Of a stretch of 55,017 bases of DNA, positions 34,451-43,172 are shown in pieces. The notes beneath the pieces are model-generated. The model ran no database searches. It was not told where the DNA came from and saw only the letters and a list, made by a program, of their open reading frames with translations. The stretch covers positions 1 through 55,017 of the forward strand of contig NZ_JAAITU010000025.1 in assembly GCF_013304385.1 (NCBI RefSeq), given 5' to 3'. Position 1 is the first letter of the stretch, and each line of letters opens with the position of its first letter. Both the position numbers and the translations under genes were made by a program. Source of the stretch: Blautia glucerasea (GTDB taxonomy: Bacteria; Bacillota; Clostridia; Lachnospirales; Lachnospiraceae).

Positions 34451-35325
34451 ATTTCCACCTCACGTTTCGTTAGATAGTGATTCATAGTAAACGATATGAT
34501 CACAACAATGACAGCCAGAATAACACTTCCAGCTGCTGATTCTCCAAGGAATCCAAGGCTGAATGACTGGTAGGTATAGGTTGCCAGAACCTGTGTATCA
34601 AATCCCGGCCCTCCATTTGTAATTACATAAATAATATCAAACACTTTCAGACCACCGGCAACGCTTAGTGTCACTACAACAGTCATTGATGGAACAATCA
34701 AAGGAAGTGTGATATTTTTTAATTTTTCAAAACCGGTAGCGCCATCTAAGGTAGCACTTTCATAATAATCCTGCGGAATCGCCTGTAAGCCGGAAATAAA
34801 AATAAACATATTGAATCCTGCCCACATCCATGTTTCTACCATAATCACGCTGCCCATAGCAGTGCCATAGCTTCCAAGCCAATCATGGGCAAGTCCGCTA
34901 CATCCGATCATTTGAAGAACATTATTTAATAAACCTTTATTTGCTAAAATGGCTTTAAATAATACTCCCACCACTGTAATACTGATAACACATGGTGCAT
35001 AATAAATGGTTCGCATCAGCCCTCTTCCGGGTATCTTTTTTACCATTGCAAGTGCAAGCAAAAATCCTACCACTGTTTTCAGTACAGTGGTTGCCAGGGC
35101 AAACAGAAATGTATTGCCAATTGACCTGAGAAAAACAGGATCCTTTAAAAGCTCCACATAATTGGCCAGGCCTCTGAAAACCGGGGTGTATAACCGTCCC
35201 ATATTCCAATCTGTGAAAGAGCATACCAGGCTGATCACAATGGGAACAACGGAAAAAATGGTGTATACCACAATCGCCGGAAGAATCACCCACAAAGGAT
35301 AAATTGATTTCTTTTTTTTGGTCAT
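34447..35325 (-). CDS. Sugar ABC transporter permease (MalF-type)
   Basis: A 292-residue inner-membrane permease with six transmembrane segments. The N-terminus runs PLWVILPAIVVYTIFSVVPIVISL and a periplasmic-type loop around WNMGRLYTPVFRGLANYVELL follows. The EAA loop is YYESATLDGATGFEKLKNITLPLIVPSM in sequence. It pairs with the MalG-type permease, with which it overlaps by 4 bases. The ATG at 35325 has AAGGAG 7 bases upstream. The transported sugar is not identifiable from these motifs. Confidence 0.92.
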   Translation of the reverse strand: MTKKKKSIYPLWVILPAIVVYTIFSVVPIVISLVCSFTDWNMGRLYTPVFRGLANYVELLKDPVFLRSIGNTFLFALATTVLKTVVGFLLALAMVKKIPGRGLMRTIYYAPCVISITVVGVLFKAILANKGLLNNVLQMIGCSGLAHDWLGSYGTAMGSVIMVETWMWAGFNMFIFISGLQAIPQDYYESATLDGATGFEKLKNITLPLIVPSMTVVVTLSVAGGLKVFDIIYVITNGGPGFDTQVLATYTYQSFSLGFLGESAAGSVILAVIVVIISFTMNHYLTKREVEM

Positions 35326-35343
35326 ATTATATCTCCTTAATGG

Positions 35344-35378
35344 AAAGAGGACTAAAGCTCTTTGCTCCAGTCCTCTTT
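35344..35378 (-). terminator. Intra-operon terminator or attenuator
   Basis: AAAGAGGACT and AGTCCTCTTT form a 10-bp perfect stem around a 15-base loop in the gap between the binding-protein gene and the first permease gene. The weak T run suggests partial termination, which would yield more binding protein than permease, as often seen in such operons. Confidence 0.65.
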
Positions 35379-35414
35379 TGGATTAATCTTATTAATCAAA
35401 CTGCAGAGGATGTA

Positions 35415-36719
35415 TTAGTTCCAGCCTTCTGCTCCTTTTTCGGTCATAAATTTATCCACGTCCTCCTGGAAACGATCCAGAATTGCTTTTCCATCCATAT
35501 CTCCTTTGGATGGTGCCTCAAGATAGTAAACCCAAATAGTATTTCCAAACAGTGGCTGAAGTGTATCAATATACTGATTCATCTGTGCAACGACTCTGCC
35601 ATCTTCCATATACTCATTGTAGATTTTCGGGATATCCGGATTCATTGCGCTTTCATTTCCATCAATGCCTTCAATATTCGGGAATCCTGGGCGAGACTGG
35701 AAATACAGATTTCCATATTCCGGTGTGCTCCAAAGATCAAACACTTTCTTGATGGCATCCAGATTTTCTGTATCTTTATTTACAGCTAATCCCATAGCTG
35801 TAGGAAGATATGCCAGCACATCTTTGTCATCATAGCCTACAGGCGGATTGAAAATAGTCAGATTAGCATCCGGATAAGACTCTTCGATGGAAGTCAGGAT
35901 TTCTGTTGCGCCATAGATCATTGCGATCTCGCCACTTGCCAGACGTCCAAGGATCTCATCATAGCTTACTGTCATATAATCATCATTTACATATCCTTTT
36001 TTGAATAAATCCAGATATTCATCGATTACAGCAGCCATTTCCGGATAATCATTGAATTTAGCCTGATTTGTCAAGATCTTATTTGCAAAATCCTCACAAG
36101 CTTCCTCACTTCCTAATGCACGTGACATACCAGAGGTCATCCAGATCTGCGGTACCCAAGTGTCAGACGGCATAGCAATAGGAACAACTCCAGCATCTTT
36201 TAATTTATCACAGATAGCATAAAACTCATCTAAGGTTTTTGGAAGCTCTGTGATTCCATTTGCTTCAAAAACATCTTTATTGTAGATCAGTCCCTGGAAA
36301 CCATTGGATGCCTCGAAGCAATATCCGTAATGCTTTCCGTTGTATTCTGTAATTTCCGGAGCTTTTACTTTTGACATCCATGCTTGGTCATCTAACGGAA
36401 CAAAGAATTCTTCCGGGTCTACAGCAGCATACAGATCAGCAAACTGATATGCGATCAGATCCGGAGCCTCATGAGAATTTAATCTCATTTTCATCAGGTT
36501 ATCATACTGATCATCCGGAACGACCTCAAAATCAATAGAGATATTCTCGTCTTCCTCCAGCTTCTGCACCATGTTCTGTAATCCGGAATACCATCTGGAC
36601 TGCTGTACCATACCGGTAAGTTCTACCTTATCATCTGCATGTACAGCTACCGGTGCTACAGACAGAGTCATCACTCCGCTCATAGCCAACGCTGCCAGTC
36701 TTTTTGCGTTTTTCCTCAT
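35415..36719 (-). CDS. Sugar ABC transporter extracellular binding protein without lipobox
   Basis: A 434-residue solute-binding protein of the carbohydrate family 1 type. It has a signal peptide (MRKNAKRLAALAMSGVMTLS, then VAVHADD) but no Cys at the cleavage site, so it is not a standard lipoprotein, which is unusual for a Gram-positive binding protein. The body has family features such as NLMKMRLNSHEAPDLIAYQFAD, NGKHYGYCFEASNGFQGLIYNKDVFEANGI and GEIAMIYGATEIL. The start at 36719 follows AAAGGAGG; the 39 codons open upstream are non-coding in look. It heads an operon with two permeases, an oxidoreductase and a YesM/YesN pair. Substrate unknown. Confidence 0.9.
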   Translation of the reverse strand: MRKNAKRLAALAMSGVMTLSVAPVAVHADDKVELTGMVQQSRWYSGLQNMVQKLEEDENISIDFEVVPDDQYDNLMKMRLNSHEAPDLIAYQFADLYAAVDPEEFFVPLDDQAWMSKVKAPEITEYNGKHYGYCFEASNGFQGLIYNKDVFEANGITELPKTLDEFYAICDKLKDAGVVPIAMPSDTWVPQIWMTSGMSRALGSEEACEDFANKILTNQAKFNDYPEMAAVIDEYLDLFKKGYVNDDYMTVSYDEILGRLASGEIAMIYGATEILTSIEESYPDANLTIFNPPVGYDDKDVLAYLPTAMGLAVNKDTENLDAIKKVFDLWSTPEYGNLYFQSRPGFPNIEGIDGNESAMNPDIPKIYNEYMEDGRVVAQMNQYIDTLQPLFGNTIWVYYLEAPSKGDMDGKAILDRFQEDVDKFMTEKGAEGWN

Positions 36720-36845
36720 ACTTGTTATCCTCCTTTTTTCATAAATGATTATCAAGTAAGGTAAGTATATCCTGATTTTTTCATAATTAAAATGGACAAA
36801 AAGAAACGGAAATATGGAAAATATGAATTTTTGCAAGTTCTGCTT

Positions 36846-38213
36846 TTACCTGCTCAGGCAGCATACAGTTTCTATCGACACGGTATTTGGGAACATATCC
36901 ACAGGGCAGACCTTCTCCAGTTTGTATCCGCCGTCACACAGATACCGAAGATCACGGGCAAGGGTTGCACTGTCGCAGCTTACATATACCACACGGCTGG
37001 GATTCATCTTCAGGATCGTATCAAGAAGGTGGGCGTCACATCCCTTTCTCGGCGGATCCACCACGATCACATCTGCATATGTGCCATTCTTTTCATATTC
37101 CCTTGGAAGTACCTCTTCTGCCTTTCCAACAAAAAACTCCAGATTCTCCATATGGTTCAGCTTTGCATTCTTCCTGGCATTGTCAATGGCAGCCGGTATG
37201 ATCTCCACCCCACGAACAAATCTGGCTTTCTGGGCAAGGAAAAGAGAAATGGTTCCTGTACCGCAGTACAGATCCCACACATTCTCTTCTCCTTTAAGCT
37301 GTGCATATTCCAGTGCTTTTGCATACAGCTTCCCTGTCTGATAGGGATTTACCTGAAAAAAGGATAATGGGGAGATCTGATAAGAAATATCTCCAATATT
37401 ATCCACAATATATGGCTTGCCCCACAAAACTTCCAGCCTGTCCCCAAGGATCACATTATTACGTTTTTTATTGATATTGATGGAAATACTGGTCATTCCC
37501 GGGATCTGCTGAAGCTGCCCGGATAAGATCTCTGCCTTTGGCAGCCTGTCCCCATTAACGATCACACATACCATGATCTGTCCTGTAAAAAATCCATAAC
37601 GGATCAGGATATGACGGACAAGACCTTTGCCTGTCACCTCATCATAAGGCTGGATCCCGTATTTTTCCATATGATCGATCACTAAATCCAGCACCTGCTT
37701 GTTTTCCTTTACTCCAAGGGCACAGTCTCTGTTCTCAATAATGGTATGGGTCCTGCCTGCATAAAAACCGGTAATGATCCTACCTTCTTTATTCATCCCC
37801 ACAGGAAACTGTGCCTTGTTCCTGTAATGGAAAGGATGCTCTGCCCCTATGACAGGCTCCATGGGAATCTGGGTAAAACCTCCGATCCGTTCCAGGTGAC
37901 CTCTAACCTTTTTTTCTTTAAATTCAAGCTGCTTCTCATAAGTAAGGGTCTGCAGCTGACAGCCTCCGCACTGTCTGGCGAATGCACATTCTGGCTCTGT
38001 TCTGAATAAAGAAGGCTTGATGATCTCCATCAGCCTTCCATAGCCATAATTCTTCTTAGCTTTGATAATCTTTGCCTTTACTGTATCCCCGATCACAGCA
38101 TCCTTTACAAAAACGGTGAAGCCATCTGCTTTCCCGATGCCTTCACCGTCCACGCCGCAATCCTCAATCTTCAATGTTACCAGATCATTCTTGCGATATT
38201 CCATATGAATCAC
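36846..38213 (-). CDS. rlmD: 23S rRNA (uracil) C5-methyltransferase, RlmD-like
   Basis: A 455-residue SAM-dependent enzyme of the RumA/RlmD family that makes 5-methyluridine in 23S rRNA. The N-terminal TRAM domain (about 5-60, IEDCGVDGEGIGKADGFTVFV) binds RNA. A Cys cluster follows (CAFARQCGGC and a later Cys in RDCALG), which in RumA holds a 4Fe-4S cluster. The methyltransferase domain has VWDLYCGTGTISLFLA, DPPRKGCD and the catalytic Cys in YVSCDSATLARDL. I keep the GTG start at 38213 because it overlaps the stop of the upstream gene by 4 bases and AGGAG lies 4 bases before it; the ATG three codons later is possible. In Firmicutes one such enzyme may modify two sites, so the exact target is uncertain. 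Confidence 0.9.
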   Translation of the reverse strand: MIHMEYRKNDLVTLKIEDCGVDGEGIGKADGFTVFVKDAVIGDTVKAKIIKAKKNYGYGRLMEIIKPSLFRTEPECAFARQCGGCQLQTLTYEKQLEFKEKKVRGHLERIGGFTQIPMEPVIGAEHPFHYRNKAQFPVGMNKEGRIITGFYAGRTHTIIENRDCALGVKENKQVLDLVIDHMEKYGIQPYDEVTGKGLVRHILIRYGFFTGQIMVCVIVNGDRLPKAEILSGQLQQIPGMTSISININKKRNNVILGDRLEVLWGKPYIVDNIGDISYQISPLSFFQVNPYQTGKLYAKALEYAQLKGEENVWDLYCGTGTISLFLAQKARFVRGVEIIPAAIDNARKNAKLNHMENLEFFVGKAEEVLPREYEKNGTYADVIVVDPPRKGCDAHLLDTILKMNPSRVVYVSCDSATLARDLRYLCDGGYKLEKVCPVDMFPNTVSIETVCCLSR

Positions 38214-39157
38214 ATGTCTCCTGTTCTTCTTAAATTGGAATCAAAAATCCTGTTAAAGCCTAGCCATTCTTTCTTTCCTTTGTCTGCAGCAAATACCTCT
38301 GTCAGAGTTTCCATCCTTGCATCTGTATTATCAGCAAGATTCAGTGCAACTGCCTCCACAAGCGCCGGCTTCTTGGGAGAGCCGTATTCCAGTTCTCCAT
38401 GATGAGCCAGAATACAGTGGACCAGCTGGTTCTCCAGATCAACCGGAAATCCTGGGATCTCCTTTGCAAGATCATGGATCATCTGCGCACCAATCACAAT
38501 ATGCCCCAAAAGCTGACCCTCATCCGTATAATCATTCAATGGAAAGGAAGAAAGTTCCCTGGTCTTGCCTACATCATGAAGCAGGGCAGCCGTAATCAGA
38601 AGATCTCTCTTTATCACCGGATATGCACCTGCCATATAATCACAAAGCCTGGTCACGCTTAATGTATGCTCCATCAAACCGCCAATAAAGCCATGATGAA
38701 CTGTCTTGGCAGCGGAATGCTCCTCAAAAGACTTTAAAAAATCTTTTTCCTCCACAAACAGCTTATGAAGAAGTGCAGACAGATATGTATTCTTCACACT
38801 GTCAATCATAGATATCAGCTGATGATACATGTCATCTGTGCTGTTCTCACTTACCGGAAGATAATCAGCCGGATCGTATTCCTCAGAGAACGCCCTGCGT
38901 ACCCGCTTGATATTCAGCTGCATGGCTCCTGCAAAGCTGGTCACGTCTCCGATGATCTCAATGTAATCCAGTCCGTCAAAATCATCGATCCCGTTGGAAT
39001 TGGGATCCCAGATCTTTCCATCGATCACACCTGTTTTATCCTGCAGTATCAGGTTCTCGTATGGTTTTCCATTCTTAGTCATTGCAGACTGTTTCTGTTT
39101 GCAAAGATATATTCCATTTACCCTGTCGCCTTCGTGTAACTCATTAATATAACGCAT
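38210..39157 (-). CDS. yhaM: YhaM-like 3'-5' exoribonuclease (OB fold plus HD domain)
   Basis: A 315-residue protein, the same length as Bacillus YhaM, which degrades RNA and single-stranded DNA from the 3' end. The N-terminal OB-fold nucleic-acid-binding domain (about 10-90) contains YLCKQKQSAMTKNGKPYENLILQDKTGVIDGKIWD in sequence. The HD metal-dependent domain follows with HHGFIGGLMEHTLSV, the HD pair in ALLHDVGKTRE, and HCILAHHGELEYGSPK. It sits between the HtrA-like gene (39 bases upstream) and the RNA methyltransferase gene, which it overlaps by 4 bases. The operon is therefore centred on RNA metabolism. Confidence 0.87.
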   Translation of the reverse strand: MRYINELHEGDRVNGIYLCKQKQSAMTKNGKPYENLILQDKTGVIDGKIWDPNSNGIDDFDGLDYIEIIGDVTSFAGAMQLNIKRVRRAFSEEYDPADYLPVSENSTDDMYHQLISMIDSVKNTYLSALLHKLFVEEKDFLKSFEEHSAAKTVHHGFIGGLMEHTLSVTRLCDYMAGAYPVIKRDLLITAALLHDVGKTRELSSFPLNDYTDEGQLLGHIVIGAQMIHDLAKEIPGFPVDLENQLVHCILAHHGELEYGSPKKPALVEAVALNLADNTDARMETLTEVFAADKGKKEWLGFNRIFDSNLRRTGDM

Positions 39158-39196
39158 GTTCTGCCTCTTTCTGATCCAGACCTCTATTGATCCTGC

Positions 39197-40561
39197 CTAT
39201 TTTTCATTTACCTTAACGGTAAGTTCTACTTTCCCCAGTTCTCCGTCCCCGCTGTACCTGGAGATCTGCATACTGATCTCCAAACCGTTTTCGCAGTTCT
39301 GAAGATATGTACTATATTCCTGCATATCACTTACCGGACTGCCGTCCAGTGCAGTAATAATATCACCTCGCTGGATACCAGCCGCCATAGCCGGTGAATC
39401 CTTGTCAACTTTCTCTATGTATATGCCCTTTGAAATACCAAGGCTGGCTGCCTTTGCCGCTGGAATGCTGACACCATATATGCCAAGATAACGGGGTGCC
39501 TGCTTATTGATCATCTGTTCAATACGAGGCCGAAGCTGTGCAATGGAAAATGCCTGAATCACATTCACATCCTCCCTGATATTCTTTTTGATCACACCTA
39601 CGATCTCACCCTTTGTATTTATCAGTACACCCTTGCTGCTTATACATCCCTGGATATCGGTAATCATCAGCTGGTACTCTGCATCTGCCGCTGAAAACCT
39701 TCCTGATGTTGAAGTAACTATGCCATAAAGCACTCCATCAAACTCCCCAGAAGGACTGCCAATAGCGATCACAGGTTCTGCCTGCTCCGGTACAAAAGAC
39801 TGTGCAAGGGAAACCACTGAAATTGCCTTCTTGGTACTGTCTGAAAGCTCAGATGTGCGAACCCACATAACAGACAGACCGGTTGCATCATCTGTCTGAC
39901 ATAAATGAGCCCTGGCAGTGCTGGAATCTGCAAATGTAACCTGCAGGCTGCTGGTCTTCTCAGATGGCTCCCAGTTCGTCAATATATAAATACAGGAACT
40001 GCTTTCCAGAAAAATGATCCCCTCCCCCTGTTCATAGTGAAGAATGGAAGCATCCAGAAGATCAGATTGTCCGGATGTGCCTGTCACTCTCACCAATGCC
40101 TTTCTGGGCTTCTTGGCCACATTCAGGACTCTCCGGTAAATCTGCTGATATTTGATCAGCGGATCTGTATCTTTTTCAAGGCTGCCGGTATCCTGTGTAA
40201 GACCGATTCCCCCCTGTATATCTGTATATGAATCTGTATATGAATCTGTATATGAATCTGTATTTAAATCTGTATTTGATACTGTATTCTCTTTTTCCTC
40301 TGTCTCAGCCTGTCCATCTGAAGATGCAGTGGTCAGCTTCACAGCAGAAACAAGTCCCTTCTCTTCTGCAAAACGCTCTGCAAACTCAGGCAATGCCCAG
40401 GCAAAAGCACCTGCCGCACACAATCCGAAAAAGACTCCGCCAATAAACAGCATCAGGCCCTTGCTGAACAAGCGCCTGCGATCGTTAGGTCTTTTCTTAA
40501 TGGTTTCTCTCATAAACTGATAGTCTTCATTTTCTGGCTTTATGTTCATGTCCTTTCCCAT
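39197..40561 (-). CDS. Membrane HtrA-like PDZ protein with degraded catalytic triad
   Basis: A 454-residue membrane protein. The cytosolic N-terminus (about 1-32) precedes one transmembrane helix (about 33-56, GLMLFIGGVFFGLCAAGAFAWAL). A linker with TDSY repeats follows, then a trypsin-like domain (about 145-345) and a C-terminal PDZ domain (about 350-450, LGISKGIYIEKVDKDSPAMAAGIQRGDIITALDG in sequence). In active HtrA the triad lies in TNNHV, DLAV and GNSGGPL. Here the matching sites read TNWEP, TGLSV and SSKGVLIN: His and Asp are absent and only a Ser may remain. It is probably an inactive, peptide-binding relative. The ATG at 40561 has AGGAG 11 bases before it. Confidence 0.8.
   Translation of the reverse strand: MGKDMNIKPENEDYQFMRETIKKRPNDRRRLFSKGLMLFIGGVFFGLCAAGAFAWALPEFAERFAEEKGLVSAVKLTTASSDGQAETEEKENTVSNTDLNTDSYTDSYTDSYTDIQGGIGLTQDTGSLEKDTDPLIKYQQIYRRVLNVAKKPRKALVRVTGTSGQSDLLDASILHYEQGEGIIFLESSSCIYILTNWEPSEKTSSLQVTFADSSTARAHLCQTDDATGLSVMWVRTSELSDSTKKAISVVSLAQSFVPEQAEPVIAIGSPSGEFDGVLYGIVTSTSGRFSAADAEYQLMITDIQGCISSKGVLINTKGEIVGVIKKNIREDVNVIQAFSIAQLRPRIEQMINKQAPRYLGIYGVSIPAAKAASLGISKGIYIEKVDKDSPAMAAGIQRGDIITALDGSPVSDMQEYSTYLQNCENGLEISMQISRYSGDGELGKVELTVKVNEK
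40214..40287. repeat. 12-base tandem repeat inside the HtrA-like gene
   Basis: The unit CTGTATATGAAT occurs three times exactly from 40222 to 40257, followed by diverged copies to about 40281. It encodes the TDSY repeats of the linker on the minus strand. Such tracts vary in copy number by slippage without breaking the frame. Confidence 0.85.
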
Positions 40562-40641
40562 AATGTGCTGTTCTCCTGTGCATTACAAAACTTAGACTTA
40601 TGTATTTTATCAGGAAAGTGTGAACTTTTCATGAATAATTT

Positions 40642-40670
40642 TTCACATTTTCCTTTTCATCCGATATAAA
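40642..40670 (+). promoter_or_regulatory. Candidate promoter of mutS2
   Basis: TTCACA and TATAAA are 17 bases apart. The -35 box is the right arm of a dyad, TGTGAA...TTCACA (about 40619-40647), placed between the divergent HtrA-like and mutS2 genes. A TATAAT nearer the gene (about 40749) lacks a -35 partner. Confidence 0.45.
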
Positions 40671-40694
40671 ATCATGTAAAATAAAGTCAGAGTT

Positions 40695-40738
40695 GCATAA
40701 AGAATTTCGTAACTATTCATTACCCTCACAGTTATGAA
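40695..40738. repeat. Dispersed short repeat, copy C
   Basis: TAACTATTCATTACCCTC at 40710-40727 is a diverged form of the core found at 7871 and 8054. It lies in the mutS2 leader. Confidence 0.45.
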
Positions 40739-40777
40739 ATCTCCAAATATAATAATTTTAAAAAAGGATGTATTTAC

Positions 40778-43159
40778 GTGAACGAAAAAGCATTAAAATC
40801 TCTTGAATATTATAAAATCATACAGCTGCTTACGGAGAAGGCTTCCTCCCCTCTTGGAAAAGAACTTTGCAGGGATCTGCTCCCTTCCGTAGATCTTGTA
40901 CAGATACAGCTTATGCAGGCTCAGACACGGGATGCACTGTCCCGTCTTTTCCAGAAAGGAAGCATCTCTTTTGGAAGTGTAAAAGATGTGCGTGGTTCAC
41001 TGAAACGCCTGGAGATCGGCAGTACACTTGGGATCATTGAGCTTCTGTCTATCTGCAGCCTTTTGGAGAACACATCCAGGGTAAAAGCTTACTCCCGGAA
41101 TGAACGAGGTGACCATCCGGCAGATTCACTGGATGAAATGTTTGAACAGCTTTCCCCTCTTACTCCTCTTTCTGCAGAGATCCGCCGTTGTATCCTGTCC
41201 GAGGACGAGATCAGCGACAGTGCCAGTCCCGGTCTTTTGAAGGTACGCCGCAGCATGAAGATCGCCAATGACCGGATCCACACCCAGCTTACTTCCCTGG
41301 TCAACGGAGGTGCAAGAAACTATCTGCAGGATGCAGTGATCACCATGCGTAATGGCAGATATTGTATTCCTGTAAAGGCAGAGTATAAAGGACAGGTTCC
41401 TGGAATGATCCATGATCAGTCCTCCACAGGATCTACCCTTTTTATTGAGCCTATGGCCATTGTAAAGCTGAATAATGATATCCGGGAGCTGGAGCTTCAG
41501 GAGCAAAAAGAAATTGAAGCAGTCCTTGCAGAGTTAAGCAACCAGACTGCTGCCTATACAGATCAGATCCGGGATGACCTGGAGATCATGGTACAGCTGG
41601 ATTTCATTTTTGCCAGAGCATCCCTTGCCATGGATATGAATGGAACTGAACCCATTTTCAATACAGAGCATAAGATCCGGCTGAAGCAGGCCCGACATCC
41701 TCTCATTCCCCGCAAAAAAGCAGTTCCTATCGATCTGCGCCTTGGGGATGATTTTGATCTTCTGGTAGTGACCGGTCCTAATACAGGTGGCAAAACTGTT
41801 TCCTTGAAGACTGCAGGACTTCTTACCCTGATGGGGCAGGCAGGTCTTCATATCCCTGCCATGGACCGCTCCCAGCTTTCCGTTTTCCATCAGGTGTATG
41901 CAGATATTGGGGATGAACAGAGTATTGAACAGTCGTTAAGTACCTTCTCTTCCCATATGACCAATGTAGTTTCTTTCCTGAAGGAAGCAGACAGTGATTC
42001 CCTGGTGCTTTTTGATGAGCTTGGAGCAGGTACAGACCCTACAGAGGGAGCTGCACTTGCCATTTCCATTCTCTCTTATCTTCATGAGAAAGGGATTCGT
42101 ACCATGGCTACCACCCATTACAGCGAGCTGAAGGTATATGCCTTAAGTACCCCTGGTGTAGAAAATGCCTGCTGTGAATTTAATGTAGAAACCTTACGTC
42201 CTACCTATCGGCTGTTGATCGGTGTTCCCGGCAAAAGTAATGCGTTTGCCATATCTTCCAAGCTTGGGCTGCCTGATTTTATCATTGAAAAAGCAAAACA
42301 GCAGATCAGCGAACAGGATGAATCTTTTGAGGATGTACTTACTTCCCTGGAAAACAGCCGAGTAACTATTGAAAACGAACGTGCACAGATCGAGGCATAC
42401 AAAGAACAGATCGAAGCACTGAAAAAACAACTGGAAACCAAACAGGAAAGGCTGGATGAGCGCAGGGACAAGATACTGAAAAATGCCAACGAGGAAGCCA
42501 AACGTATCCTGGCAGAAACAAAGGAATATGCCGACCAGACCATGAAGCTTTTCCATAAATTTCAGAAAGACCATGTGGATACTGCAGCAGTCGAAAAAGA
42601 ACGCCAGAATATCCGGGCAAGAATGAATAAAGCGGACAATGCACTTTCCATCAAGGCTGCGCCGAAGGAACCGAAGAAAAAGCTTTCTGCCAAAGATCTT
42701 TCCCTCGGAGATATGGTTCGCATCCTGAGCATGAACCTGACCGGTACCATCAGCAGCCGTCCGGATTCCAAAGGCTTTCTTTTCGTACAAACCGGGATCA
42801 TCCGTTCCAAGGTTCATATTTCAGATCTGGAACTGGTAGACGAGCCTGTGATCTCCTCTTCTGCACTTCAGAAAACCGGTGCAGGAAAGATCCGCATGTC
42901 TAAGTCCTCCAGTGTTTCCACAGAGATTAATCTGCTTGGCAAAACTGTTGATGAAGCCATTGCAATCCTGGATAAATATCTGGATGATGCTTACCTTGCC
43001 CACCTAAGCAAAGTACGAGTTGTCCATGGCAAAGGTACCGGAGCCCTGCGTAAGGGAGTACACGATTACCTGAGACGTAATAAACGGGTTGCATCCTATC
43101 GCCTGGGTGAATTTGGCGAGGGAGATGCAGGTGTAACTATTGTTGAATTCAAGAAGTGA
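40778..43159 (+). CDS. mutS2: MutS2 ATPase/endonuclease
   Basis: A 793-residue MutS2 protein; relatives act in ribosome collision rescue and in limiting recombination rather than in mismatch repair. It lacks the MutS mismatch-recognition domain. The order is core/lever region (1 to about 310), the ATPase with Walker A in TGPNTGGKTVSLKT (about 330), LVLFDELGAGTDPTEGAALA and ATTHYSELK, a long coiled coil with KOW-like linker (about 510-690), and a C-terminal Smr nuclease domain (LLGKTVDEAIAILDKYLDDA..., VRVVHGKGTGALR). The start is a GTG at 40778 with AAGGA 9 bases upstream. It is followed 13 bases later by a response regulator gene, so the three plus-strand genes may form one transcript. Confidence 0.95.
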   Translation: MNEKALKSLEYYKIIQLLTEKASSPLGKELCRDLLPSVDLVQIQLMQAQTRDALSRLFQKGSISFGSVKDVRGSLKRLEIGSTLGIIELLSICSLLENTSRVKAYSRNERGDHPADSLDEMFEQLSPLTPLSAEIRRCILSEDEISDSASPGLLKVRRSMKIANDRIHTQLTSLVNGGARNYLQDAVITMRNGRYCIPVKAEYKGQVPGMIHDQSSTGSTLFIEPMAIVKLNNDIRELELQEQKEIEAVLAELSNQTAAYTDQIRDDLEIMVQLDFIFARASLAMDMNGTEPIFNTEHKIRLKQARHPLIPRKKAVPIDLRLGDDFDLLVVTGPNTGGKTVSLKTAGLLTLMGQAGLHIPAMDRSQLSVFHQVYADIGDEQSIEQSLSTFSSHMTNVVSFLKEADSDSLVLFDELGAGTDPTEGAALAISILSYLHEKGIRTMATTHYSELKVYALSTPGVENACCEFNVETLRPTYRLLIGVPGKSNAFAISSKLGLPDFIIEKAKQQISEQDESFEDVLTSLENSRVTIENERAQIEAYKEQIEALKKQLETKQERLDERRDKILKNANEEAKRILAETKEYADQTMKLFHKFQKDHVDTAAVEKERQNIRARMNKADNALSIKAAPKEPKKKLSAKDLSLGDMVRILSMNLTGTISSRPDSKGFLFVQTGIIRSKVHISDLELVDEPVISSSALQKTGAGKIRMSKSSSVSTEINLLGKTVDEAIAILDKYLDDAYLAHLSKVRVVHGKGTGALRKGVHDYLRRNKRVASYRLGEFGEGDAGVTIVEFKK

Positions 43160-43172
43160 AAGGAGAAATGAA

